Shown here: one piece after another, positions 1-7,601 of the stretch
Position numbering within the stretch: position 1 is the stretch's first letter
How the letters are laid out: the number at the start of each line of letters is the position of its first letter
Origin: JADLCB01 sp964398315
GTDB lineage: Bacteria > Planctomycetota > Phycisphaerae > Tepidisphaerales > Tepidisphaeraceae
Assembly: GCA_964398315.1 (NCBI GenBank)
Contig: CAYNMV010000013.1
Coordinates: forward strand, 1-64,000
DNA length: 64,000 nt
Direction: 5' to 3'
Notes under the pieces: generated by a model
The model's input: only the letters and a program-made list of their open reading frames with translations
The model's database searches: none
What the model was told of the DNA's origin: nothing
Made by a program: the position numbers and the translations under genes

Positions 1-1519
1 CGGTCATGCCGGCGATGCCCTTGTAGAGCTTGAAGAAGTTCTGGAGCGTGATGGTGGCCAGGGTCTGGGTTTCCTGCTTGATGGGCACGCGCTCCTTGGC
101 CTCAACGGCCTGGTGCAGGCCATCAGACCACTGCCGGCCGACCATCTTGCGGCCGGTGTACTCATCAACGATGACCACTTCCATCTCGCCGGTGCGCGGG
201 TTGCGCTCGACGACGTAGTCCTTGTCCTTCTCGTAAACCACGTGGGCGCGCAGGGCCTGCTCCATCAGGTGCGGCCATTCCATGTTGTTGCCCACGTAGA
301 AACTGCCAACACCCGCCGCCTCCTGGGCCGCCGAGATGCCCTCGTGGGTCAGGTGCACGCTCTTGCGATCGATCTCGACCTCATAATATTGCGTCAGCCC
401 TTCCTTCTTGGCCTCGGCCTGCTCCAGCTTCTGCCGGGCATCGGCGATGCGCTTGCGCGCGGCCTCTTTCTCCTCCCGGGTCTTGGCACGCTCCTCATCA
501 CCTTCGGCGGCCTTGAGGGCACGGCGGGCGCTGTCCACTTCGCGCTCCACCGCATCCCACGGGCGATTCAACTCGATCACTTTGCGCGCCACCTCATCGG
601 CGGCGCGATACTTGGGCGCATCATCGTGGGCCGCACCACTGATGATCAGCGGTGTGCGGGCCTCGTCGATCAGGATGCTGTCCACCTCGTCGATGATGGC
701 GAAATCGAGCGGCCCCTGCACCTGCAGCTCCAGCCGCTCCTTCATGTTGTCGCGCAGGTAGTCGAACCCGAACTCGCTGTTGATCCCGTAGGTGATGTCG
801 CACTGGTAGGCGCGCTTGCGGGCCTCGCCGCCGGGATCCATCTGCTGCTGGATGTAGCCGACGCTGATGCCCAGGTTGTCAAATGCCGGCTGAACCCACG
901 TCGCATCACGCCGCACGAGGTAGTCATTGACCGTCACCACGTGGCAGTGCAGCCCCTCCAGCACCTTCATGAAGCACGCCAGCGGCGCCACAAACGTCTT
1001 GCCCTCGCCGGTGGCCATTTCCGCGATCTTGCCCTCGTAGAGCACCAGGCCGCCGATGAGCTGCACATCAAAGCAGCGGGCGCGGAACGGCGGGCGGCTC
1101 TCGGGATACAGCGCCCGCACCGCATCGTAGATCTCGTGCGGGATCGGCACCTGGCGATAGCTTTCGCCGGTCTGGATCATCCGCTGCTGCACCTGGTCAT
1201 AGACCTGGAGCATGTGATCGTCGAACTGGTCGGGATCGAAGTTCTGCTCGGGGTTGAAAATCTCGCGGATGCCGATGTGGCGGTCCATCGACTCACGAAT
1301 GATGGCAAACGCCTCGGGCAGCACATCGGCCGGCTGAAGGTTTCCCTGGGCGATGCCCGTGCGCAATTCCTGCGTGCGCTCGCGAAGCTGCTGGTCGGTC
1401 TTGGCGCGGATTTCCGGTTCCAGCGCGTTGATCTGTTCCACGATGCGGGCGTAACGCTTGATCAGGCGCTCGTTGCGCGAGCCGAACACTTTTGTCAGGA
1501 GATTGCTGAAGGCGACCAT
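1..1519 (-). CDS. secA: Preprotein translocase ATPase SecA (N-terminal part, cut by window edge)
   Basis: SecA is the ATPase that pushes unfolded preproteins through SecYEG. Reading the minus strand from an ATG at 1519 gives 506 codons without a stop, running off the left edge. Walker A is IAEMATGEGKT (about residues 165-175) and Walker B is IIDEVDSILIDEARTPLI (about 275-292); RNPRTGEMEVVIVDEYTGR opens the preprotein-binding region exit. Two stretches are longer than in E. coli SecA: about 58 residues (90-148) before FDVQLIGG, and a highly charged, probably coiled-coil insert (about 320-378) after the Walker B region. The C-terminal domains lie outside the window. It follows a small exported protein gene by 138 bases and probably shares its promoter. 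Identity is very secure. Confidence 0.96.
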   Translation of the reverse strand, partial: MVAFSNLLTKVFGSRNERLIKRYARIVEQINALEPEIRAKTDQQLRERTQELRTGIAQGNLQPADVLPEAFAIIRESMDRHIGIREIFNPEQNFDPDQFDDHMLQVYDQVQQRMIQTGESYRQVPIPHEIYDAVRALYPESRPPFRARCFDVQLIGGLVLYEGKIAEMATGEGKTFVAPLACFMKVLEGLHCHVVTVNDYLVRRDATWVQPAFDNLGISVGYIQQQMDPGGEARKRAYQCDITYGINSEFGFDYLRDNMKERLELQVQGPLDFAIIDEVDSILIDEARTPLIISGAAHDDAPKYRAADEVARKVIELNRPWDAVEREVDSARRALKAAEGDEERAKTREEKEAARKRIADARQKLEQAEAKKEGLTQYYEVEIDRKSVHLTHEGISAAQEAAGVGSFYVGNNMEWPHLMEQALRAHVVYEKDKDYVVERNPRTGEMEVVIVDEYTGRKMVGRQWSDGLHQAVEAKERVPIKQETQTLATITLQNFFKLYKGIAGMT

Positions 1520-1657
1520 GATGGATTTCCGGTTGTGAAAGATGAATTGCCAGTGATGCGTTGCGAAAGCGCCAGTGCGGCCACTACATGGTGACCATGC
1601 CGCGGCAGCGCGGTGACGTCGCAATGCGCAGGAGAAGCGCACGAACGGAGAGGGTGA

Positions 1658-1954
1658 TCAGCGCGCAGGGGGTGGAAGCCTGAACTGGAACGGATCGGGC
1701 GTGGTCGGGTGGACAATCGCCTGATGATCGACCACCACATCGGCCACCACCGCGACGAAGCGCACCGAACGGGCGGCCTCGATCCGCTGGGCCGGGACCA
1801 CCTGGCGGAAGCTGCGGCTCAGGCGATCGCTGATGCGGCGGGCGGTCTGGACGATCTGCGGACGAAACACCGGCGCAGCGGCTATGACCACGCGATCGGC
1901 GGCCAACGCCGTCGCCAACATCATCACCGCAATGACCTGGTGTCTTCTGTTCAT
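1658..1954 (-). CDS. Small exported hypothetical protein upstream of secA
   Basis: The 98-residue product begins MNRRHQVIAVMMLATALAAD, a short basic start followed by a hydrophobic run, which looks like a signal peptide or N-terminal anchor. The rest is Arg/Val-rich and ends in a proline-rich tail, with no motif I recognise. It lies 138 bases upstream of secA on the same strand and downstream of a good promoter, so it is probably cotranscribed with secA. The ribosome-binding site is weak. The opposite strand is also open here, but that reading is His/Arg-rich and looks like a shadow. Family unknown. Confidence 0.55.
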   Translation of the reverse strand: MNRRHQVIAVMMLATALAADRVVIAAAPVFRPQIVQTARRISDRLSRSFRQVVPAQRIEAARSVRFVAVVADVVVDHQAIVHPTTPDPFQFRLPPPAR

Positions 1955-2091
1955 CCGATCCGAATCACCGAGCCTACTCCCCCTGTCGCGCCTGCGTCAA
2001 GCACGGCGATGTTCCCGAACCAATGCTACGTTCTTCGGCAAACGGCGTTCATCACAATCTGATTCGGCCCGTCCGAACAGCCAGACCTGCC

Positions 2092-2128
2092 GACGGATGC
2101 CAATCACACAACCACACCTGCATCCGTC
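2092..2128 (-). other. Stem-loop in the leader of the secA transcription unit
   Basis: GACGGATGC (2092-2100) and GCATCCGTC (2120-2128) form a 9-bp perfect stem with a 19-base loop. The structure begins about 15 bases downstream of the predicted transcription start. Function unknown; it could be chance in GC-rich DNA. Confidence 0.4.
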
Positions 2129-2150
2129 CGGGCAAAGAGATGCACACTTA

Positions 2151-2179
2151 AATATACCGAACAAAAACCGAATAGTCAA
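2151..2179 (-). promoter_or_regulatory. Sigma70-type promoter for the secA unit
   Basis: On the minus strand a TTGACT box (2174-2179) is followed after 17 bases by TATATT (2151-2156). This is close to the housekeeping consensus and sits in a locally AT-rich patch. Transcription would start near 2143, giving a leader of about 190 bases before the ATG at 1954. A weaker second pair (TTGACG at 1995-2000, TAGGCT at 1971-1976, 18-base spacer) lies just upstream of that ATG. Confidence 0.7.
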
Positions 2180-2314
2180 AACAAAAAAGCCATTTTTCTC
2201 CCCCATTACCCAAATGAGCAATAAACTGCAATTCGTGGCGTCACCGCCCCCTCCGCCGTCCCGCCACCTGCCACTCGGAGACAACACTGTGCCGCCCGGG
2301 CGGAGAAAGTGAGA

Positions 2315-2342
2315 AAAGGCGGCCCCTCTCGAGGCCGCCTTT
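2315..2342 (-). terminator. Terminator hairpin after flagellin gene 1
   Basis: Arms AAAGGCGGCC (2315-2324) and GGCCGCCTTT (2333-2342) form a 10-bp stem around an 8-base loop. On the minus strand the hairpin is followed by TTTTCTC. It sits 25 bases past the stop codon of the first flagellin gene and would end the whole flagellar transcript. Confidence 0.8.
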
Positions 2343-2366
2343 CCCGGTTTATCCTGCTGTCAGCGG

Positions 2367-3767
2367 TTACTGCAGCAAGCTCAGAACGCTCTGGGGAGAC
2401 TGATTCGCCTGGGCCAGCACCGAGGTGTTGGCCTGCACCAGGATCTGGGCACGGGTCAGTTCCGAGGTTTCAAAGGCGAAATCCGTATCACGGATCTTGC
2501 TCTCGGATGCGGTGACGTTCTCCAGCGCGATCGAGAGGCTGTTGACGTTGGTGTCCAGCACGTTCTTCTGGAACGCGCCCAGCCGCCCGCGCAGCTCGGC
2601 CACCTGCTTGATCGCCTTGGTGAGGATCTTCTGGGCGGCAATCGTGTTGCCCGAGACCAGGGAAGAATCCCCGCCGCTGGCCAACTGGGAGAGGAAGCCC
2701 ACCACTTCATCGCCGAGTTGGGTGGTCGACACCGACATGATGCCGATGTTGTGCTGGCCCTGCCGGCTGACTTCCGACCCAAGCTGGAACTTGGCCCCGC
2801 CGCCGGTGATGTGGAAGGATTTATCGACGCCGACGGTCTGGGCGAAGTCGGCCGAGAGCGTCAGCTCGATGTCGATGTTGCCGTTGCGCAGGGTGGCGAC
2901 GGTGCCCTTCACATCCGCCTGCGATCCGTTGATGTTCACCCCGGCATCGACGCCGCGGTCCTCGCCGTTCATGAACGAGCCGGCCAGGGTCCTGACCGAG
3001 ACGAACTGGTCCGAACCGTACGCGGTGGTGTTGAACACCAGGTCGGTGCCGCTGACATAGGCGCTGACACCGGTGGCCTCCCTCAGGGCGTTGACGGCCA
3101 TGGCCACCGAGCTGGTGGTGGTGCCGCCGGCGAAGGTGAGCTGCTCGGTGCCGTAGTTGCCCGCCACCGTGATGGTGACCGCGCTGGCGCCGACATCCGC
3201 GCCGCTGTAGATGAGCTGGCCAACCTCGGCCGAGTTGGTGACGGTCACGGTCACGTTGACGGAGCCGTTGTCCGGCAGCTTGGCCGAGTAGATCTTGGCC
3301 ACGCTGATCGAGCTGGTGGCCACACCGCTGGTGGTGTAGTCCAGCGAGCCGTTCAGCAGCTTGACGCCGTTGAACTGTGTGGTGTTGGCGATGCGGTTGA
3401 TGCTGTTGAGGATCGCATCGACCTGAAGCTGGTTAGCCTGGATTTCCTGGGGCGAGAGCGCGCCGTTGTTGGCCGCCTCGTTGGTCAGGGTCTGCACTTC
3501 CAGCAGCAGCGCGCTGATCTCGGAGAGGGCGCCCTCGGCGGTGCTGATGACGTTGTTGGCCCGCTGCGAGTTGTCGATCGCCTGGCGGATGCCGCCAATC
3601 TCGCTGCGCAGCGTTTCGCTGGCGATCAGGCCGGCGGGCGCGTCCTTGCCGCTGTTGATGCGCAGGCCGCTGGAAAGGCGCTGCAGGCGGGTGGAGAGAT
3701 CGGCCTGGTTCTTGGTCAGGCGGTGACGGGCCTGCAGGGACGAAATATTCGTATTGATCCGACTCAT
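2367..3767 (-). CDS. fliC: Flagellin (copy 1)
   Basis: Flagellin is the filament subunit exported by the flagellar type III system. The 466-residue protein starts MSRINTNISSLQARHRL and has the conserved N-terminal D0/D1 coil (QRLSSGLRINSGKDAPAGL) and the matching C-terminal coil ending in SPQSVLSLLQ. The middle domain is variable, with beta-rich repeats of Flagellin_IN type. The start at 3767 is fixed by GGAGG a few bases upstream (CACGGAGGATACAATG). It is the last gene of the flagellar block and has its own terminator. A second flagellin lies just upstream, separated by 671 bases, so the two are tandem paralogues. The shared leader motif suggests CsrA control. Confidence 0.95.
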   Translation of the reverse strand: MSRINTNISSLQARHRLTKNQADLSTRLQRLSSGLRINSGKDAPAGLIASETLRSEIGGIRQAIDNSQRANNVISTAEGALSEISALLLEVQTLTNEAANNGALSPQEIQANQLQVDAILNSINRIANTTQFNGVKLLNGSLDYTTSGVATSSISVAKIYSAKLPDNGSVNVTVTVTNSAEVGQLIYSGADVGASAVTITVAGNYGTEQLTFAGGTTTSSVAMAVNALREATGVSAYVSGTDLVFNTTAYGSDQFVSVRTLAGSFMNGEDRGVDAGVNINGSQADVKGTVATLRNGNIDIELTLSADFAQTVGVDKSFHITGGGAKFQLGSEVSRQGQHNIGIMSVSTTQLGDEVVGFLSQLASGGDSSLVSGNTIAAQKILTKAIKQVAELRGRLGAFQKNVLDTNVNSLSIALENVTASESKIRDTDFAFETSELTRAQILVQANTSVLAQANQSPQSVLSLLQ

Positions 3768-3770
3768 TGT

Positions 3771-3812
3771 ATCCTCCGTGATACGGGAGATTGCCGCGGC
3801 CGAGCTTCCGTG
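3771..3812 (-). promoter_or_regulatory. Two CACGGA motifs in flagellin 1 leader, candidate CsrA sites
   Basis: The minus-strand leader contains CACGGAGGAT at 3771-3780, overlapping the Shine-Dalgarno sequence, and CACGGAAGC at 3804-3812. CsrA dimers bind pairs of A-n-GGA motifs, typically one over the ribosome-binding site. The 24-base gap between the two motifs is compatible with one dimer bridging both. The same CACGGAGGAT precedes the second flagellin gene. Confidence 0.5.
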
Positions 3813-3869
3813 CCCGGCTGCTTGAATAACCGCTGAAAAACGACAAACCGGTTGGCCGGCGTCTGGCAC

Positions 3870-3884
3870 GCTTGCATTGCAAGC
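3870..3884. repeat. 15-bp perfect inverted repeat upstream of flagellin 1
   Basis: GCTTGCA-T-TGCAAGC is a perfect palindrome about 103 bases upstream of the flagellin start codon. Its position suits an operator for a dimeric regulator. The rest of the 671-base spacer 3768-4438 holds the leader motifs, this repeat and the terminator of the upstream gene; I found no convincing sigma28 promoter and no gene in it. Confidence 0.5.
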
Positions 3885-4353
3885 GCATTAGTCACGATGA
3901 AAACATCCTGTCATCGATCGTAAGCCGACGGCCGGCAAGGACCTGTTCGCAGGGCGAACGGGATCTTTGCAAGGGGGACACGAGCCGGCGCTCCGCCCGG
4001 CGTGGTAAATGGGGTCAGGGGGGGTGGGGAACCTCCTTGTTCAAAACCGCATCATCCGCCGAATCCGTTCGGCGGCGCCGGCGGTCGTTCACGCCTGTTC
4101 TGAGCCACGTGAACGATCCGCTGGGCCAACGCTGTACAGATTCGACCAAGCGACCGCGCAAACTTGAGCGCAGGGGGATGCAATTCCTGCGCGATGCGCG
4201 CAGCCCGATAATAACGCGGGATTTACGGCTGCTTCGACCGGCGCAGATTCTGCGCCCCCCTGCCGGGTTGGGTCATGAAGTGCCGGGGCCGGTCACGGGG
4301 AGCCCGCCGCATCACGGCGTGCCGGTCGGGCGCGGGATCAAACCGGGCGGAAA

Positions 4354-4387
4354 TGAAAAAAGCCCACCCATGGCCATGGGTGGGCTT
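4354..4387 (-). terminator. Strong rho-independent terminator after flagellin gene 2
   Basis: Positions 4360-4387 are a perfect 28-base palindrome (arm AAGCCCACCCATGG). On the minus strand it is followed by a run of T (4355-4361 read as A on the plus strand). It lies about 50 bases past the stop of flagellin 2, so the two flagellin genes are probably separate transcripts. Confidence 0.9.
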
Positions 4388-4438
4388 GGAGGATCGAGCG
4401 CCGCGGCCGGACGGGCGCCGCGGCGAGGGTCAGCGCCA

Positions 4439-5869
4439 TCAGCCTTGCAGCAGCGACAGGATGCTCTGCGGCGTGCTGTTGGCGGTGGCCAGCACGCTGG
4501 TGCCGGCCTGGGTCAGGATCTGCGCCCGCGTCAGGGCGCTGGTCTCCCGCGCGAAGTCGGCATCGCGGATGCTGCTCTCGGATGCGGTGACGTTCTCCAG
4601 GGCGACGGTCAGGCTGTTGCGATTGGTCTCGAGCGTGTTGCGCTCGAACGCGCCCAGCCGGCCACGGAGCACCGCCACCTGGGCGATCGCCTTCTCGATG
4701 ATGCGGCTGGCCTTGTCGGCCTGGCCGGCCACCAGCGACTTGGGCCCGCCGGTGACGATCTCATTGAGGAAGCCGGTCTCATCATCCCCCAGCTTGCTGG
4801 CCGCCACCGACTGGATGGCGATGTTCACCTGCTGGTTGCTGGTGACCTTGGGACCCAGCTGGAACAGTGCCCCGCCGCCAACGATGGTGAACTCGGTCTG
4901 TCCCTGGCCGAAGCTGCGGTCAAGGGTGAGCTCCATGTCGAGGCTGGTGGTGTTGAGCTTGAGGGTGCGGCCATCACCCACGGTCAGGGCGCCGTTGACG
5001 GTGGCGGTGACATCCGTACCCACCGCGCGCTGCACGGAGGAGCCGTTGGTATCCACCACGTTGAAGGAGCCGGCCTGGGCGCGGATCGAGACGTAGCTCT
5101 TGGAGCCGTACTGAGCGCTCTTGAAGGCGATGCCCGAGGTGGGCGAGGCGGAGTTGATGTACTCGGCCACTACGCCGGTTGAGTCGCTGAGACGGTTGAC
5201 CGCAAAGGCAATGGCGCTGGCGGCGGTGCCGCTGGTGAAACTCAGCACGTCCACGCCTTCGTTGCCGGCGATCTCCAGGGTGACGCCTTCGCTGATGGCG
5301 CTGGCGCGGAACTGAAGTTCGGCGGTCTTGGCCGAGCCGACCACATCGATCTTGACGGGGAAGTCGGTCTGCGTGCCGAAGTTGACCTGCTGCAGGTTCA
5401 GCCCCGTGATCACGCCCTGGTCGACGCCACTGGTGATGTAGCCCAGCGAGCCGTCGATCAGCTTCAGCCCCGCGAACGTGGTGGTGTTGCTGATGCGCGT
5501 GATCGAGTCAACGGCCGAATCGATCTGAAGCTGGTTGGCTTCGATCTCGGCCTGGGACAGCGCGCCGGTATTGGCGGCCTCGACGACCAGGTCCTTGATG
5601 TTCAGCAGCAATGCCGCCACTTCCGAGAGCGCGCCCTCGGCGGTGGCGATAACGTTGCTGGCGCGGGACGAGTTGTCGATGGCCTGGGTGATGCCGGCGA
5701 TCTCGCTGCGCAGGTTTTCGCTGGCGATCAGACCGGCCGGGTCATCGGCGCCGCGGTTGATTCTGAGGCCGCTGGACAGACGCTGGAGCGTCTCGTTCAG
5801 CGACCGATGCGCCTTGCTCAACCCCCGTTGGGCGGTGAGCGACGCGACGTTGGTGTTGATGCGGGCCAT
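4439..5869 (-). CDS. fliC: Flagellin (copy 2)
   Basis: A second filament protein of 476 residues, starting MARINTNVASLTAQRGLSK and ending STPQSILSLLQG. The N- and C-terminal coils (QRLSSGLRINRGADDPAGL; LTRAQILTQAGTSVLA) match copy 1 closely, while the central region differs, as expected of a tandem duplication that diverged in the exposed domain. The start at 5869 follows CACGGAGGATTGAGC. It lies 181 bases downstream of csrA. The leader holds two hairpins, one presenting GGA in its loop, so it is a likely CsrA target. Confidence 0.95.
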   Translation of the reverse strand: MARINTNVASLTAQRGLSKAHRSLNETLQRLSSGLRINRGADDPAGLIASENLRSEIAGITQAIDNSSRASNVIATAEGALSEVAALLLNIKDLVVEAANTGALSQAEIEANQLQIDSAVDSITRISNTTTFAGLKLIDGSLGYITSGVDQGVITGLNLQQVNFGTQTDFPVKIDVVGSAKTAELQFRASAISEGVTLEIAGNEGVDVLSFTSGTAASAIAFAVNRLSDSTGVVAEYINSASPTSGIAFKSAQYGSKSYVSIRAQAGSFNVVDTNGSSVQRAVGTDVTATVNGALTVGDGRTLKLNTTSLDMELTLDRSFGQGQTEFTIVGGGALFQLGPKVTSNQQVNIAIQSVAASKLGDDETGFLNEIVTGGPKSLVAGQADKASRIIEKAIAQVAVLRGRLGAFERNTLETNRNSLTVALENVTASESSIRDADFARETSALTRAQILTQAGTSVLATANSTPQSILSLLQG

Positions 5870-5874
5870 GCTCA

Positions 5875-5884
5875 ATCCTCCGTG
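5875..5884 (-). promoter_or_regulatory. CACGGAGGAT over flagellin 2 ribosome-binding site
   Basis: The minus strand reads CACGGAGGAT, identical to the element in front of flagellin 1. It contains both the Shine-Dalgarno GGAGG and an A-n-GGA CsrA core, so CsrA binding would block ribosome entry. Confidence 0.5.
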
Positions 5885-5897
5885 ATTGCTGATGGCG

Positions 5898-5941
5898 GCG
5901 GGACCATTCCCGCTTGAGGGGGCCCCCGTCACTCCGGGGGC
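5898..5941 (-). promoter_or_regulatory. Two leader hairpins, one with GGA in the loop
   Basis: In the minus-strand leader of flagellin 2, GCCCCC (5936-5941) pairs with GGGGGC (5922-5927) around the loop GGAGTGAC. A GGA in a hairpin loop is the preferred CsrA target form. A second stem, GCGGGA/TCCCGC with loop ATGG, occupies 5898-5913. Confidence 0.5.
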
Positions 5942-6050
5942 AATGAAATGTCAGGCGTGGCCGGGCGGGTTGATAGTTACTTTCCGGACCCGGCCGGCAT
6001 CGGCCTCCCGCCGGCGCTGCACTGCGCTGCGGGCGGGTGCCCATGCTCGC

Positions 6051-6302
6051 CTACTTCTTCTGTTCACCCTGTGGACCTTTGGGACCGATCTTTCCAAGAC
6101 CCGAAAGATCCTCGGGTTTCACCTGGGCCGCTTCACGGTTCTCCCGGCGAATGGCGTCATACACTTCTTTGCGATGGACGCTGATCTCCTTGGGGGCATT
6201 AATCCCCAGACGCACCTTGTCGCCGCGGATATCAACCACGGTGACCTCGATGTCGTCGCCGATCATGATCGTCTCATCCCTTTGACGAGACAGCACCAGC
6301 AT
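6051..6302 (-). CDS. csrA: Carbon storage regulator CsrA
   Basis: An RNA-binding dimer that represses flagellin translation in bacteria that also carry FliW. The 83-residue protein starts MLVLSRQRDETIMIGDDIEV and contains the conserved VRLGINAPKEISVHRKEVY, including the Arg that contacts RNA. It is longer than the E. coli protein (61 residues) because of a Lys/Gly-rich tail from about residue 62, a feature of CsrA proteins that bind FliW. The start at 6302 is supported by AAGGAG eight bases upstream. It lies between fliW and the flagellin genes, all on one strand, which fits the CsrA-FliW-flagellin partner switch. Confidence 0.96.
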   Translation of the reverse strand: MLVLSRQRDETIMIGDDIEVTVVDIRGDKVRLGINAPKEISVHRKEVYDAIRRENREAAQVKPEDLSGLGKIGPKGPQGEQKK

Positions 6303-6415
6303 GGTGGCTCCTTCCTGGGAAGAGGGAGTACGCTGAACTCCCTGGGAGGCACGGCCCATGAGGCCGGTTGCACTCCCGGACAAGGGGCCTGAATCCGTTC
6401 AAGCCCTGCCGCACA

Positions 6416-6577
6416 CAGGCGACCTGGCATGTCGCCTGCCGCCGGAGACGATGCTCCGGCACCGCACGCGGGGCTTGAATCTCTCTTCAGGAGATTATAG
6501 CCCGCACATGCACGCCCCGTGGGCGGGCCCAAGCGGCCGCGCCCCGATCCGACAGCCGATAACGCAACTTTGCGTTA
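6416..6577 (-). promoter_or_regulatory. fliW-csrA spacer with inverted repeats and a TATAAT box
   Basis: The 347-base spacer 6303-6649 contains no gene. It holds a stem CAGGCGAC/GTCGCCTG (6416-6438, 7-base loop), a TATAAT on the minus strand (6494-6499) with no clear -35 box, and a stem TAACGCA/TGCGTTA with a 4-base loop (6560-6577). It may contain a csrA promoter; which element matters cannot be told by eye. Confidence 0.35.
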
Positions 6578-6649
6578 AGGCAGCCGGACCTTGCGGGGTG
6601 AGACGGGCATCGAATCCGTTCGAACGCCCGTCCGCCTCACCATCCGCCC

Positions 6650-7099
6650 TCAGGCGGACTTGGCCAGGGGAGCCTCCACGCCCAGCCGCATCAGCGGCTG
6701 CCGCGTCGTCCATTTCTTCTCGGTCAACACAACCTGCATTGCCTGGCAGTTGGCGACATTGACCACGATCGGGCCCAGCAGGTTGCCGGTCAGCCAGTCC
6801 CCCACCTTGTTGCAGATCACGAAGGTCTGGAGGGCGCTTTCATCCTCCAGTTTCAGCTCCTGCTGCACCTCTTCCTTCACCGGCACGGCATATTCCTTGA
6901 AGAAGATGCTCGGATCGGTGACGACGAACGCCAGGTTGGGCTCGTCCACGCACTGCAGCCAGAAGAAGTAGTTCTCATCGTTGGTCTGGATCAGCGCATA
7001 GCGGGTGTAGTTGGGAAAACCCAGCAGGCCGCGCGGGATGTTCAGCACCCGCTCGTCCTCCACGCTGATACGACCGAATCGCGTCGTCTCGATCTCCAT
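6650..7099 (-). CDS. fliW: Flagellar assembly factor FliW
   Basis: FliW binds CsrA and relieves its repression of flagellin; free flagellin in turn sequesters FliW. The 149-residue product starts MEIETTRFGRISVEDERVL and has the family hallmarks IPRGLLGFP and FFWLQCVDEPNLAFVVTDP. The length is typical. The start at 7099 has GGAG about eight bases upstream. The gene lies upstream of csrA on the same strand. There is a 500-base region between it and flgL in which only one weak small reading frame was seen. Confidence 0.96.
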   Translation of the reverse strand: MEIETTRFGRISVEDERVLNIPRGLLGFPNYTRYALIQTNDENYFFWLQCVDEPNLAFVVTDPSIFFKEYAVPVKEEVQQELKLEDESALQTFVICNKVGDWLTGNLLGPIVVNVANCQAMQVVLTEKKWTTRQPLMRLGVEAPLAKSA

Positions 7100-7353
7100 C
7101 GTCGAACTCCATTTCCTCGATCGCGGCCCGGAGACAGGCCCCGTCGAAACCCGCGGCATCCAATGCCGCGTCATCCATCGCGTCCTGGCTCATCCGGCAC
7201 CACATGCCGGATTCCTGCGCCCGGACGCCTACCGATCCTCGGGCGCCGGCTGGCCCGCATGGCCTGCCGAACGCCCGGCCGAACGTTTCCACCGCCCGGC
7301 CATCCCGCCGCGCCGAGACTCCGCCCGATCCCGCGGCGCCTGCTTCTGTGCCG

Positions 7354-7464
7354 TCAGTGCAGCGACACCGACAACAGACCAAACAGGTCCAGCAGTGCGC
7401 CCTCAAACCAGTTGGCGACTGTGTACCTGATTGACTGAACGGCTCGGCACTCTTGCACGATCAT
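7354..7464 (-). CDS. Possible 36-residue peptide between flgL and fliW
   Basis: An ATG at 7464 follows AAGGAAAGGAAG and opens a 36-codon frame starting MIVQECRAVQSIRYTVANW, followed by a hydrophobic stretch ending LLSVSLH. The ribosome-binding site is good, but the peptide is short and I recognise no family. The rest of the 7100-7601 spacer shows nothing I can name. Treat as a weak candidate. Confidence 0.25.
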   Translation of the reverse strand: MIVQECRAVQSIRYTVANWFEGALLDLFGLLSVSLH

Positions 7465-7601
7465 CTTCCTTTCCTTGCCTGCATCGCGCTGAATCTGCCG
7501 GCATCGGCAAAATCTGCAGCGCACACACTGCCTGAACCCCGTTTCTTCGACCGAAATCGAAGGTTCATCCTGACTGAGCAAGCCCCGTGCCAGGCTCAGC
7601 C

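Noticed and set aside
113..1594. Long plus-strand open frame of 493 codons over the left edge
   Set aside because: It is rich in His, Ala and Leu with no family pattern, while the minus strand reads as a clear SecA. It is a shadow of secA.
2718..3836. Plus-strand frame of 372 codons opposite flagellin 1
   Set aside because: Composition is dominated by Gly, Asp, Val and Arg from the mirrored flagellin codons; the minus strand is unmistakable flagellin.
3870..3890. TGGCACG followed by TTGCA (3864-3881), resembling a sigma54 promoter
   Set aside because: The spacing is two bases too long and the orientation points away from the flagellin gene.
6553..6561. GCCGATAA on the plus strand, like a sigma28 -10 box
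   Set aside because: There is no TAAA-type -35 element at the right distance and no plus-strand gene downstream.
6975..7406. Minus-strand frame of 143 codons overlapping the start of fliW
   Set aside because: Cys/Arg/Gly-rich start and out-of-frame overlap with fliW; the acidic patch near its middle is the mirrored fliW leader.
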